From: Arthrobacter beigongshangensis
Lineage (GTDB): Bacteria > Bacillota > Bacilli > Bacillales_A > Planococcaceae
DNA: 64,000 nt
Direction: 5' to 3'
Assembly: GCF_016820585.1 (NCBI RefSeq)
Contig: NZ_JADHDX010000011.1
Location: forward strand, 1 to 64,000
Made by a program: the position numbers and the translations under genes. A model generated the notes under the pieces. It saw only the letters and a list, made by a program, of their open reading frames with translations. It was not told the origin of the DNA and searched no databases. Shown one piece after another: positions 9,170-18,001 of this stretch (the stretch's first letter is position 1; each line of letters opens with the position of its first letter).

Positions 9170-10228
9170 ATGTCGAAGGCATATGAAAGTGCAGGGGTAA
9201 ATATTGAAGCTGGCTATGAGTCAGTTGAACGGATGAAGTCACATGTTGCACGTACTGCTCGTAAAGGTGTTGCAGGAACGTTTGGCGGTTTTGGCGGTAT
9301 GTTCGATCTTTCTGCGCTCGATTACAAAGAGCCAGTTCTGATTTCAGGTACAGATGGTGTCGGAACAAAGTTGAAGCTGGCATTTATGGCAGATAAGCAC
9401 GACACAATCGGTATTGACTGTGTGGCTATGTGTGTCAATGACATTGTTGCACAAGGTGCAGAGCCACTTTACTTCCTTGATTATATTGCGCTTGGCAAAG
9501 CTGTACCTGCAAAGGTTGAAGCGATTGTTAAAGGAATTGCGGATGGCTGTGTTCAATCTGGTGCAGCATTAATCGGCGGAGAAACGGCAGAAATGCCAGG
9601 TCTTTATGAAGTCGATGAATACGATTTAGCCGGCTTTGCAGTTGGTGCATGTGAAAAGAGCAAGATTGTCACAGGCGAGAAAGTCGTTGCTGGCGATGTG
9701 ATTGTTGGAATTGCTTCAAGTGGTATTCATTCTAACGGTTATTCTTTGGTCCGTAAAATTGTTCTTGAAGATAATGGCTATGCGATTGATGGTGTTATCG
9801 ATGGCTACGAGGATCTTGGAACAGTTGGCGATGCACTTCTTGAGCCGACGAAAATCTATGCCAAGCCTGTTCTACAAATGCACCAGGAATTAGACATCCA
9901 TTCGATGGGTCATATTACAGGCGGAGGATTCTTTGAAAACTTGCCACGTATGTTTGCTGATGGATTTGGAACAGAAATTGACCTTGGTTCATGGCCAGTG
10001 CTTCCAGTATTCAATATGCTGAAAGAAAAAGGCGACCTGTTGGATAAAGACTTGTACAGCGTCTTCAATATGGGTGTTGGCTTTGCCGTTGCACTTCCAG
10101 CTGATCAAGCAGAACGTGCGATAGCCATTGCCGAACAGCATGGTGAAAAAGCGTACAAAATTGGACGTGTCGTAGCTGGTGAAGGTGTTACATTCATAGG
10201 CGAACATGACGGAAGTCTTGCCAAATGA
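9170..10228 (+). CDS. purM: Phosphoribosylformylglycinamidine cyclo-ligase PurM
   Basis: 352 residues. It closes the imidazole ring, turning FGAM into AIR with ATP. Seen: [73 protein letters not shown] and [14 protein letters not shown], all standard. It has a ribosome site (AGGGAGG) 15 bases after purF, and its last codons overlap purN. No active-site oddities are seen. Confidence 0.96.
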   Translation: MSKAYESAGVNIEAGYESVERMKSHVARTARKGVAGTFGGFGGMFDLSALDYKEPVLISGTDGVGTKLKLAFMADKHDTIGIDCVAMCVNDIVAQGAEPLYFLDYIALGKAVPAKVEAIVKGIADGCVQSGAALIGGETAEMPGLYEVDEYDLAGFAVGACEKSKIVTGEKVVAGDVIVGIASSGIHSNGYSLVRKIVLEDNGYAIDGVIDGYEDLGTVGDALLEPTKIYAKPVLQMHQELDIHSMGHITGGGFFENLPRMFADGFGTEIDLGSWPVLPVFNMLKEKGDLLDKDLYSVFNMGVGFAVALPADQAERAIAIAEQHGEKAYKIGRVVAGEGVTFIGEHDGSLAK

Positions 10229-10797
10229 CTCGTAAAATAAAAATTGCCGTTTTCGCATCTGGAAGCGGCAGTAATTTTGCTGCCATTGCAGAAGCCTGTC
10301 AACTCGGTGAGCTGAATGCTGAAATCGTCCTAATGGTGACGAATAAGCCCGAAGCCTATGTCGTCGAACGCGCTAAACAAGCAGGCATCCCAGTCGCAGC
10401 ATTTCGTTCAAAGGAATTTAACTCAAAAGATACATACGAAGAAGCGATCCTTGAAGCACTTCGTGAGGCTGGAGTGGAATGGCTTGTCTTGGCAGGCTAT
10501 ATGCGCCTCATTGGTCAACCCTTGCTAGAGGCGTATCCTACCAACATCGTCAATATTCATCCGTCCCTACTGCCATCGTTCCCAGGAATCGATGCCATTG
10601 AACAAGCAGTCGAGCATGGCGTCAAAGTAACAGGCGTCACAGTTCACCTTGTTGATGAAGGAATGGACACAGGGAAGATATTGGCGCAACGTGCTGTCAA
10701 TGTAGCCGATGGCGATGTTAATAAAACAGCAGAAGCGATTCATGCTGTAGAACACGATCTGTATAAAGAAACATTAAATAGCCTGTTTAGCCGGTAA
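10225..10797 (+). CDS. purN: Phosphoribosylglycinamide formyltransferase PurN
   Basis: 190 residues. It transfers a formyl group from 10-formyl-THF to GAR. Seen: the N-terminal [11 protein letters not shown] phosphate loop, LAGYMRLIG, the catalytic [15 protein letters not shown] (Asn and His) and [18 protein letters not shown] with its Asp. The ATG overlaps the purM stop by four bases. A rho-independent-type hairpin follows directly and separates it from purH. Confidence 0.96.
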   Translation: MTRKIKIAVFASGSGSNFAAIAEACQLGELNAEIVLMVTNKPEAYVVERAKQAGIPVAAFRSKEFNSKDTYEEAILEALREAGVEWLVLAGYMRLIGQPLLEAYPTNIVNIHPSLLPSFPGIDAIEQAVEHGVKVTGVTVHLVDEGMDTGKILAQRAVNVADGDVNKTAEAIHAVEHDLYKETLNSLFSR

Positions 10798-10816
10798 CTT
10801 TTTACCGGCTTTTCTT
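10789..10816 (+). terminator. Hairpin-terminator at the purN/purH junction
   Basis: A perfect 9-bp stem AGCCGGTAA/TTACCGGCT with a 4-base loop is followed by TTTCTT, starting within the last codons of purN. It could lower or end transcription before purH and purD, which would then need read-through or their own promoter. Confidence 0.7.
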
Positions 10817-10829
10817 ATAAAAAGGTTAA

Positions 10830-10912
10830 GGCGGTCATAACACGGTCCATGGCGGTCATAATGACATTCGTGGCGAGCATAACGCATCTCGTGGCGGTCA
10901 TAAATAGTTCAG
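10830..10912. repeat. 21-nt period intergenic array (purN-purH)
   Basis: About four imperfect units of exactly 21 nt start with GGCGGTCATAA: 10830, 10851, 10872 (GGCGAGCATAA) and 10893. Unit tails differ (for example CACGGTCCAT, TGACATTCGT, CGCATCTCGT). Two other spacers in this window (16151 and 33474) hold arrays with the same period but other sequences. Confidence 0.8.
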
Positions 10913-10968
10913 TTCAACTTATTAAGTAAACATTGATGTTAGTACTACCAAAAATGGAGGGTTTATTC

Positions 10969-12504
10969 GTGAAAAAACGTGCACTGCTTAGCGTATCAGA
11001 CAAAAGTGGTATTTTGGAATTTGCAAAAGTATTGGAAGGTCTAGGCTATGAGCTACTATCTACTGGCGGCACAATGAAGCATCTCGCAGAAAATGGCATT
11101 GCGGTCACAGCTGTTGACGCAGTGACCGGCTTCCCTGAAATCATGGAAGGCCGCGTGAAAACACTCAATCCGATGATTCATGGCGGACTGCTTGCGAAAC
11201 AAGACGACCCGTCACACATCGCACAAATGGAAGAACACGGCATTCAGCCAATTGACATCGTTTGTGTCAACTTGTATCCGTTCAAAGAAACGATTTCAAA
11301 ACCCGATGTGTCAACTGATGATGCTATCGAAAACATTGATATCGGCGGACCAGCTATGCTTCGTGCTTCTGCGAAAAACCATGCATACGTGACAGTAATC
11401 GTTGATGCAACAGACTATGAGCAAGTCATTGCTGAACTAACAGCAGACGGCCAAACAACACTTGCAACACGCAGACGTCTTGCGGCAAAAGTATTCCGTC
11501 ACACAGCGGCATACGATGCACTGATTTCAGGTTACTTAACAGACCTTGCTGGTGAGGAATTCCCAGAGCAAGTCACATACACATACGAACTGAAACAGCC
11601 ACTACGTTATGGCGAAAATCCACACCAAAAAGCGGCATTTTATAGTCGTCCACTTGGTTCTGATTTCTCAATTGCCTATGCACAACAACTGCATGGTAAA
11701 GAGTTATCGTATAACAATATCCAAGATGCGAACGCAGCGATTCAAATCGTCAAAGAATTCGAAGGTCCAGCTGCTGTCGCTGTGAAGCATATGAATCCTT
11801 GTGGCGTTGGAACAGGTGAAACGATTTTTGATGCGTTTAATAAAGCCTATGAAGCAGACTCGACATCTATCTTCGGCGGTATCATCGCCTTAAACCGTGA
11901 AGTAGATGCGGCAACTGCTGAAAAATTATCGGGCATCTTCCTTGAAATTATCATTGCACCTGCTTTCACAGAAGAGGCAATTGACATCTTGACACAGAAG
12001 AAAAACATTCGCTTAATGACGATTTCATTTGATCAAAACAAAAAAGACCAATGGAATACAGTTTCTGTTGAAGGTGGATTGCTAATGCAAGAGCCGGATG
12101 CTTATGGTTTTGCGGATGCAGACATCAAAGTTGCAACAGACCGTGAGCCAACAGAAGAAGAATGGCAAGCAATGAAATTGGGCTGGGCTGTTGTCAAACA
12201 CGTCAAGTCGAATGCCATTGTTGTAACAGACGACCATATGACACTTGGTGTGGGTGCTGGGCAAATGAACCGTGTTGGCGCGGCGAATATTGCGCTTACA
12301 CAAGCCGGCGAACGTGCGAAAGGTGCAGCACTTGCATCGGATGCATTTTTCCCAATGGATGATACGGTCGAAGCAGCGGCAAAAGCGGGCATTACGGCGA
12401 TTATCCAACCAGGTGGATCCGTGAAAGACGAAGATTCCATCAAAAAAGCCAATGAATATGGTATTACGATGGTATTTACAGGCGTCCGTCATTTCAAACA
12501 TTGA
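10969..12504 (+). CDS. purH: Bifunctional AICAR transformylase/IMP cyclohydrolase PurH
   Basis: 511 residues. It catalyses the last two steps to IMP. The N-terminal domain shows [30 protein letters not shown] and [17 protein letters not shown]; the C-terminal domain shows [25 protein letters not shown] and [13 protein letters not shown]. The usually invariant KTLHPxIHGG reads [10 protein letters not shown] (His to Asn). Starts at GTG 10969, eight bases after TGGAGGG; an upstream ATG at 10933 lacks a site. It lies after a 170-bp spacer with a hairpin and a 21-nt repeat array. Confidence 0.95.
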   Translation: MKKRALLSVSDKSGILEFAKVLEGLGYELLSTGGTMKHLAENGIAVTAVDAVTGFPEIMEGRVKTLNPMIHGGLLAKQDDPSHIAQMEEHGIQPIDIVCVNLYPFKETISKPDVSTDDAIENIDIGGPAMLRASAKNHAYVTVIVDATDYEQVIAELTADGQTTLATRRRLAAKVFRHTAAYDALISGYLTDLAGEEFPEQVTYTYELKQPLRYGENPHQKAAFYSRPLGSDFSIAYAQQLHGKELSYNNIQDANAAIQIVKEFEGPAAVAVKHMNPCGVGTGETIFDAFNKAYEADSTSIFGGIIALNREVDAATAEKLSGIFLEIIIAPAFTEEAIDILTQKKNIRLMTISFDQNKKDQWNTVSVEGGLLMQEPDAYGFADADIKVATDREPTEEEWQAMKLGWAVVKHVKSNAIVVTDDHMTLGVGAGQMNRVGAANIALTQAGERAKGAALASDAFFPMDDTVEAAAKAGITAIIQPGGSVKDEDSIKKANEYGITMVFTGVRHFKH

Positions 12505-12516
12505 GGAGGAAATGAA

Positions 12517-13776
12517 TTGAATATACTCGTTATCGGGAGTGGTGGGCGTGAGCACGCGATTGCTAGGCAGTTCAATGTCTCCCCTTCAGTTCAAAAAGTA
12601 TTTGTAGCACCTGGCAATGATGGTATGAAAAATGATGCGCAATGCGTAGACATTGATGCGTTGGATTTCGCAGCACTTGTTTCATTCGCGAAAGAAAATC
12701 ATGTGGATCTAACATTTGTCGGTCCTGAACAACCGCTTGGGGAAGGAATCGTTGATTTCTTTGCTGAACATGGCTTGAAAGCATTTGGTCCGACGAAGGC
12801 TGCCGCGCTTATCGAAGGTAGTAAATCATTCGCCAAAGAGCTAATGGCAAAGTATGATATTCCAACAGCTGGCTACGGAACGTTTACGGATGCAGAAGAT
12901 GCGAAGGCGTTTATTCGTGAAAATGGCGCACCAATTGTCGTCAAGGCGGACGGTCTTGCGGCTGGAAAAGGTGTTATCGTTGCGATGACGTTGGACGAAG
13001 CGCTCGAAGCAGTAGACGATATGATTGGTAACCAGAAGTTTGGTGAATCATCGTCTCGTGTTGTCATTGAGGAATTTTTGGATGGTGAAGAATTCTCATA
13101 CATGTCATTTGTCCATGAAGGACAGATTTACCCAATGGTCATTGCACAAGATCATAAGCGCGCTTATGACGGCGACAAAGGACCGAATACAGGCGGCATG
13201 GGTGCATATTCACCTGTTCCACAAATTTCAGACGCAGTTGTGCAAGAGGCTTATGATAAAGTGGTTGTTCCAACGGTGGAAGCGATGGCAGCAGAAGGAA
13301 CTCCGTTTACGGGAATTTTATATGCAGGGCTAATCCTGACAGATAAAGGACCAAAAGTGATTGAATTCAACGCGCGTTTTGGTGATCCGGAAACACAAGT
13401 CGTTTTGCCACGCATGGCATCTGACTTTGGTGAGTTCATGGCGGCGTTGATGGACAGCAAACCGTATAATCTCCAGTGGCATGACGAAGCGATGTTAGGC
13501 GTTGTTATTGCGGCGGATGGTTATCCAGGCGATCTTGTTAAAGGTGTGGCATTGCCTGAACTTGATGGTTTGGCGGCACAAGGCTTGGATGTTTTCCATG
13601 CAGGCACGAAAGCGGAAGGCACTGGCTTTGTCGGCAACAGCGGCCGTGTCCTTCTAGTAACCGCGCAGGCAGATTCATTGAAAGAAGCTCAAGAAAAAGT
13701 ATACAAAGGCTTGTCTGGTCTCGAATGGAATGGTTTCTTCTATCGAACAGATATCGGATGGCGTACGTTTGAATGA
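12517..13776 (+). CDS. purD: Phosphoribosylamine-glycine ligase PurD
   Basis: 419 residues, ATP-grasp. It joins glycine to phosphoribosylamine to give GAR. Seen: VIGSGGREHAIA, VGPEQPLGEGI, KADGLAAGKGV, AQDHKRAYDGDKGPNTGGMGA and EFNARFGDPETQ. Starts at TTG with GAGGAGG upstream. It is the last gene of the operon and is followed by a strong terminator. No oddities. Confidence 0.96.
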   Translation: MNILVIGSGGREHAIARQFNVSPSVQKVFVAPGNDGMKNDAQCVDIDALDFAALVSFAKENHVDLTFVGPEQPLGEGIVDFFAEHGLKAFGPTKAAALIEGSKSFAKELMAKYDIPTAGYGTFTDAEDAKAFIRENGAPIVVKADGLAAGKGVIVAMTLDEALEAVDDMIGNQKFGESSSRVVIEEFLDGEEFSYMSFVHEGQIYPMVIAQDHKRAYDGDKGPNTGGMGAYSPVPQISDAVVQEAYDKVVVPTVEAMAAEGTPFTGILYAGLILTDKGPKVIEFNARFGDPETQVVLPRMASDFGEFMAALMDSKPYNLQWHDEAMLGVVIAADGYPGDLVKGVALPELDGLAAQGLDVFHAGTKAEGTGFVGNSGRVLLVTAQADSLKEAQEKVYKGLSGLEWNGFFYRTDIGWRTFE

Positions 13777-13777
13777 C

Positions 13778-13825
13778 AATAGCCTTCAAACTCATCGAAA
13801 GATGGTTTTGAAGGCTATTTTTCAT
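13778..13825 (+). terminator. Purine operon terminator
   Basis: The stem AATAGCCTTCAAA with TTTTGAAGGCTATT and a T-rich tail begins two bases after the purD stop codon. Confidence 0.9.
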
Positions 13826-13888
13826 TTTTTGAAGTTATAATTTGTCCCCTTCGTAGTGAAGATCTCTATTGAAGGAAACTAAGAGTTT

Positions 13889-13918
13889 GTAAGGGGATAT
13901 GCAGCATACCCCTTACAG
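13889..13918. terminator. Palindrome downstream of the Gln-rich gene
   Basis: A near-perfect hairpin (TGTAAGGGG-TATGC against GCATA-CCCCTTACA) lies about 12 bases past the stop of the leftward gene ending at 13930. It probably ends that transcript, though no clear T run follows. Confidence 0.5.
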
Positions 13919-13929
13919 TGAGTAATGAT

Positions 13930-14667
13930 TTACCCTTTAATTTCTGCTGCAGTAAAGGTAATTGGTCCGCTGAGAACAATATTTGCACCGGCATTTATTC
14001 TTTCTGCAGTTAAAAAGTATTTTGCATTCGCTTTATTTGTAGTTGCTGAGTCAACATGCATTACTGTCATAATTTGATTGAAATCATCATCGTTTGTAAA
14101 AGCACTGTCAATTTCAACTAAGGTATTATAGATAATATTAGCTGGGACGATACTATCTTTGTAAATTTTAATCCTTGCGATACTTGCACTAGTAGTTTCA
14201 TTAGATAAATGAAATATCCCATTCAACCAAACTAAATTTCCAGCTGCTAAACCATTTAATGTTACATCTGCGACAATGGTAGGGGTATTCAAAAGTAAAG
14301 TAGCAATAACGGGAAGGGAATCAGTAGAATTTTGGGTATCAAAAGCAAATTCCACTAACTTTCCGGCTTCAGCTCGTCCACCTAATTCTGCAAGATTCAC
14401 ATTGACTGTTTGTGTCGGGTTTCCAATATTAGTGAATGAGCTAGTATCTGTATCAGTTTGAGCTTGTCCCTGGGCCTGAATTTGAGCTTGAGCTTGAACC
14501 TGAAGTTGAAGTTGCTCTTGCGTTTGTTGTTGTCGCTGTAATTGAGCTTGAAGTTGTTCTTGTGTTTGTTGTTGGAGTTCTAGTTGGGCTTGAAGTTGTC
14601 CTAAATCACTCCTACAATAATCACAATCGTCATCGTAATCATAATTATTTTTTCTGTATTTACTCAT
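13930..14667 (-). CDS. Gln-rich repeat stalk protein with C-terminal beta-rich domain, possible spore-surface protein
   Basis: 245 residues. A short acidic, Tyr/Asp-rich head with CDYC is followed by a low-complexity stalk (about residues 24-72) built from 14-residue units like LQAQLxxQQQTQEQ and then short Gln-Ala repeats. The remaining 170 residues look like a beta-rich globular domain (for example TQTVNVNLAELGG, PVIATLLLNTPTIVADVTLNG). An excellent ribosome site (AAGGAGGTGAT) fixes the start. The head-stalk-globular plan resembles spore coat or exosporium proteins, but no family was recognised and the spore link is inference. Confidence 0.6.
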   Translation of the reverse strand: MSKYRKNNYDYDDDCDYCRSDLGQLQAQLELQQQTQEQLQAQLQRQQQTQEQLQLQVQAQAQIQAQGQAQTDTDTSSFTNIGNPTQTVNVNLAELGGRAEAGKLVEFAFDTQNSTDSLPVIATLLLNTPTIVADVTLNGLAAGNLVWLNGIFHLSNETTSASIARIKIYKDSIVPANIIYNTLVEIDSAFTNDDDFNQIMTVMHVDSATTNKANAKYFLTAERINAGANIVLSGPITFTAAEIKG

Positions 14668-14705
14668 AATGTATCACCTCCTTCCTTATTCGTTTTCATT
14701 GGTTC

Positions 14706-14748
14706 TAAAAAAACCTCCCGAAAACTCATTGAAAGTAGTTCGGGGGTT
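14706..14748 (-). terminator. Leftward terminator-like hairpin without an obvious upstream gene
   Basis: On the minus strand, AACCCCCGAA pairs with TTCGGGAGGTT and is followed by seven T residues. It would stop leftward transcripts before the Gln-rich gene. The 260 bp to its right show no gene on the minus strand. A second hairpin, GTAAGTTT/AAACTTAC, lies at 14782-14818. Confidence 0.6.
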
Positions 14749-14969
14749 AATTGGACAAGAACTAATGATACTTCATAATATGTAAGTTTCTTAAAAGTGA
14801 AAGGGCTTTTAAACTTACCATACGAATAATTTAGTAAGGGATAATTGGATTGCTCATTAATCGGCTCATATTATGAACGTCGGTAATCATAACGAAATTT
14901 ACCTTCAACGTGAAATTGAAAAAATAACATGAAAAGGGTACCTATCACTTTTCGGGTTAGCTTCCTTTG

Positions 14970-14998
14970 TTATCACCCAAATCTAGTCATGTTATAAT
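14970..14998 (+). promoter_or_regulatory. Promoter of the LytTR/ABC operon
   Basis: TTATCA, a 17-bp spacer and a perfect TATAAT (14993-14998) lie upstream of the LytTR gene. Transcription would start near 15005, ruling out a translation start at 15008. Confidence 0.65.
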
Positions 14999-15115
14999 TT
15001 TTGATATATGAAAGTATTGGTAATCCATAAAAACGAATCTTTCACATACCCCCGAATACCATTTAAGAGGGTATGGACTATAAAAATGACGATTGAATGG
15101 AAAGGTGAAGAGCCG

Positions 15116-16156
15116 ATGAGTTTACGATTTACGAATGTGGAAAAAAGGTTGAAAGATACACTTGTATTTCCTGCATTCAATTTACAGATAAAGAGTAGCC
15201 AAGTGACTGCAATCCACTCCAGTTTGAATGTGCGGCATACGCTTTTACACATGCTAACAGGGCGGATGCCTATTTCAAATGGTGATATATCTATCGGACA
15301 GAGACCGATTTCAAACGTGGATAGTATGAGGGTTGGTTTTTCGTTATTAAACGATGAGCTATACGAGAGATTGACTGTAGCCGATCATCTTCTTTTCTAT
15401 CAGAAGATTTACGATACAGCGATCCCTATGAATGACATTTTAAATAGGGTTCATCTGGAAGAGAAACGACATGTTAGGACAAAGAAATTATCTTATTCAG
15501 AACAACAACGGGTTCGATTTGCGAAGTTGCTCATTCAAAACCCTGATCAGCTGATCTTTGAGGAACCTGATCAAAACATCGATATTGAAACACAACGGGT
15601 ATTGATGATCATGCTGGAGGAGTTTCGCATGAAAGGTAAGAGTGTTCTTATTTTGACAGGGAATATGGAGAGCGCGGTTACTTTGGCAGATAAAGTGTAT
15701 AAGTTAGATGACGGCGGCTTGCACGAAATCCAGGTGGCAGAGCAGGCTGAAATCGATTCATTCGAAGAAGAAGTACCTGTAGCAGATGAAATCGACAAAC
15801 CAGAAATTCAACCGGTTCGTTTTGAAAAAATCCCAACGAAGGTTAATGAAAAAATTGTGCTCTTTGATCCGCCTGAAATTGATTATATTGAAAGTAATGA
15901 TGGTCAGTCCTATTTACATATTAAGGGAGAAGGATTCCCGACAATGTTTACGATGAATGAGCTTGAAGAGCGTCTCCAGCATTTCGGGTTTTTCCGCTGT
16001 CACCGTTCCTATATCGTCAATCTGCAAAAAGTCCGTGAAGTCATTACATGGACACGGAACAGCTACAGTCTTATTTTAGACGATGAAAAAAAGTCGAATA
16101 TTCCATTGTCAAAAACGAAAATGGCCGAATTAAAAGTGATGTTGGGCCTGAAATAA
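15116..16156 (+). CDS. LytTR DNA-binding regulator fused to a degenerate ABC ATPase domain
   Basis: 346 residues. Residues 1-190 have ABC ATPase shape but broken catalytic motifs: the Walker A position reads SSLNVRHTLLHMLTG with no GxGK(S/T), the signature is LSYSEQQRVRFAKLL and Walker B is LIFEEPDQNID. An acidic linker leads to a LytTR domain (about 245-346: IDYIESNDGQSYLHI, FFRCHRSYIVNLQKV, LSKTKMAEL). It probably regulates the ABC transporter that follows. The start at 15116 has AAAGGTGA upstream. ATP hydrolysis is unlikely; the domain may sense nucleotide or the transporter. The link is inferred from position. Confidence 0.85.
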   Translation: MSLRFTNVEKRLKDTLVFPAFNLQIKSSQVTAIHSSLNVRHTLLHMLTGRMPISNGDISIGQRPISNVDSMRVGFSLLNDELYERLTVADHLLFYQKIYDTAIPMNDILNRVHLEEKRHVRTKKLSYSEQQRVRFAKLLIQNPDQLIFEEPDQNIDIETQRVLMIMLEEFRMKGKSVLILTGNMESAVTLADKVYKLDDGGLHEIQVAEQAEIDSFEEEVPVADEIDKPEIQPVRFEKIPTKVNEKIVLFDPPEIDYIESNDGQSYLHIKGEGFPTMFTMNELEERLQHFGFFRCHRSYIVNLQKVREVITWTRNSYSLILDDEKKSNIPLSKTKMAELKVMLGLK

Positions 16157-16230
16157 GCTCCATTCACCCCCAAAAAGGCTCTTTTCACGGTAAATATGCT
16201 GTATTTCCATCGAAAACGGCTTAATCTGAA
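16151..16230. repeat. 21-nt period intergenic array (LytTR-ABC)
   Basis: Starting over the stop codon of the LytTR gene, units of 21 nt can be stacked: AAATAAGCTCCATTCAC..., AAAAAGGCTCTTTTCAC..., AATATGCTGTATTTCCA..., AAACGGCTTAATCTG.... Identity between units is moderate, but the spacing holds over nearly four units. Same period as the arrays at 10830 and 33474. Confidence 0.65.
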
Positions 16231-16275
16231 GGTGCAGTAACAAAACAACAACTTGCATAATTCAGGGGGAGAACA

Positions 16276-17124
16276 ATGGAAAATATCATCGAAGTTCAAT
16301 CATTGGAGAAAGTGTTTGCGAATCAAACGGCACTTGAAGACGTCAATTTCCACGTCAAAAAGGGAGAGATATTTGGCTTTCTTGGTCCGAGTGGTTCGGG
16401 GAAAACAACAACGATTAAAATATTGACGGGTCAATTAAACCAGACGAGTGGAAAAGCAACCGTCTTCGGAGAACCAGTTTCAGGGATGAAAAAGGGGAGC
16501 TCAAGAAAGAAAATCGGGGTACTGACAGACAACAGTGGGCTGTACAGCAGGCTATCCATTTACGATAACTTAAAGCTCTATTGTGTACTGTATGAAGTAC
16601 CGGAACGACGGATTGCCGACGTGTTAGCGCTTGTTAATCTAACAAATGAAGCGAAGAAATCCGTTTCGAAGTTGTCAAAAGGGATGTTGCAGCGTGTGAC
16701 ACTGGCCCGAACGCTATTACATGAACCAGAGCTACTTTTTCTCGATGAGCCGACGTCCGCGCTTGATCCAGTTAACTCGCAGCATATTCACGCAGGGCTT
16801 CGTGCATTGCAGGCGCGCGGAACGACGATTTTCCTAACGACACATGATATGAATGAAGCTGAATTACTGTGTGATCGGGTTGCATTTTTAAACAAAGGAC
16901 AAATTAGACTGATGGATGAGCCAGGGGCGTTAAGAAAGCGCTATTCAGATGCTACGATGACTGTCGAGTTGAAAAACGCTGAAAAAGTAGTATTGAAGAG
17001 TACTGCGGAGGATGCTCAACAACTATTCAACTATATGTCATCCAATCAAGTGGTTGCCATTCATTCAAACGAACCAACATTAGGCGATATTTTCGTCGAA
17101 GTGACAGGGAGGAAATTATCATGA
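16276..17124 (+). CDS. ABC transporter ATP-binding protein
   Basis: 282 residues. Complete nucleotide-binding domain: Walker A GPSGSGKTTT (near residue 40), Q-loop region, signature LSKGMLQRVTLA, Walker B LLFLDEPTSALD and switch His in LTTHDMNEAELL. The C-terminal extension is typical of ABC-2 (drug or lantibiotic) exporters. It pairs with the permease that overlaps it by four bases. GGGGGAG precedes the start. Substrate unknown; the upstream LytTR fusion may control it. Confidence 0.93.
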   Translation: MENIIEVQSLEKVFANQTALEDVNFHVKKGEIFGFLGPSGSGKTTTIKILTGQLNQTSGKATVFGEPVSGMKKGSSRKKIGVLTDNSGLYSRLSIYDNLKLYCVLYEVPERRIADVLALVNLTNEAKKSVSKLSKGMLQRVTLARTLLHEPELLFLDEPTSALDPVNSQHIHAGLRALQARGTTIFLTTHDMNEAELLCDRVAFLNKGQIRLMDEPGALRKRYSDATMTVELKNAEKVVLKSTAEDAQQLFNYMSSNQVVAIHSNEPTLGDIFVEVTGRKLS

Positions 17125-17828
17125 CTTTTTCAATGAAACGGGTAAATGCGATTTTACAGAAAGACTTTAAGGATATTTCAAGAAACTCCGCGGTTTCGAT
17201 AACGGCGATTATGCCACTAATCCTTGCATTTTTTTTCGGCAAGATGGGTGATGTATCAATTGAAGTGCATTATATGGTCATTAACTTTTCAATGATTACT
17301 GTTGGGTCATTTGTTCAATGCAGTTTAATTGCTGAAGAGAAAGAGAAGAACACGCTTCGTGGCTTAATGCTGTCACCTGCCTCGACTGTGGAAATACTCG
17401 GTGGGAAAAGTTTATTAAGCTTAATAGCGACGATGCTTATCATTGTAATCGGTGCCTTTTTAACGGACTACCGACCAGAGCATTTTGTTGTAATAGCCAT
17501 CGCAATTCTATTCAGTTCATTCTTTTTCATTGGTTTGGGTACGCTTCTTGGCTTGCTAGCTAAATCCGTTATGGAAGCATCCGTAATTATTTTGCCATTT
17601 ATGTTTGTATTCGGCTTTGGCTCCATGTTTACGATGTTTGCAGAAAAATATCCAATTTTGAAGGTGATAGACTACACGCCAAATATGCAACTGATGGACG
17701 TTGCAGTCAAGATTGAAAGTGGAGTCGGACTTAGTGGAGTGTGGTTGAATTTCGGCATCATTGCACTTTGGATTATCGCCGTTTTTGCATTGACAGCAGT
17801 TGTTTTTAAGAAACGTAAGATGGATTGA
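17121..17828 (+). CDS. ABC-2 type transporter permease
   Basis: 235 residues with about six hydrophobic segments (for example AVSITAIMPLILAFFF, LLSLIATMLIIVIGAFL, LIALLFSSFFFIG-like and a C-terminal IIALWIIAVFALTAVVF). AEEKEKNTLRGLMLSPAS is the hallmark cytoplasmic loop of ABC-2 permeases. Translationally coupled to the ATPase. It exports an unknown substrate. No clear terminator follows; a large palindrome lies at 17894-17974. Confidence 0.9.
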   Translation: MTFSMKRVNAILQKDFKDISRNSAVSITAIMPLILAFFFGKMGDVSIEVHYMVINFSMITVGSFVQCSLIAEEKEKNTLRGLMLSPASTVEILGGKSLLSLIATMLIIVIGAFLTDYRPEHFVVIAIAILFSSFFFIGLGTLLGLLAKSVMEASVIILPFMFVFGFGSMFTMFAEKYPILKVIDYTPNMQLMDVAVKIESGVGLSGVWLNFGIIALWIIAVFALTAVVFKKRKMD

Positions 17829-17893
17829 TTTCTCCATGGGGTGACAGGGCCTAGGATTCATTGGTTAATTAACACTATCTCAAACTGGGCGAA

Positions 17894-17974
17894 GGCGCCT
17901 GATAAGGGATAGCCGAAGCCATAAGACTGACGGCGAAGCTGTCTGGCTTATGGCGGGAGGCATCCCCTAGCGCC
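17894..17974. repeat. Large imperfect palindrome
   Basis: An 81-nt nested inverted repeat has outer arms GGCGC...AAGGGAT and ATCCCCTAGCGCC, inner arms GCCATAAG and CTTATGGC, and GC content well above its surroundings. It lies between the rightward ABC permease and the leftward methyltransferase. It may serve as a terminator for both or be a separate repeat or RNA element; no T run is present. Confidence 0.6.
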
Positions 17975-18001
17975 GAAGTGGTTTCAATGGAATTGCCCTG
18001 T

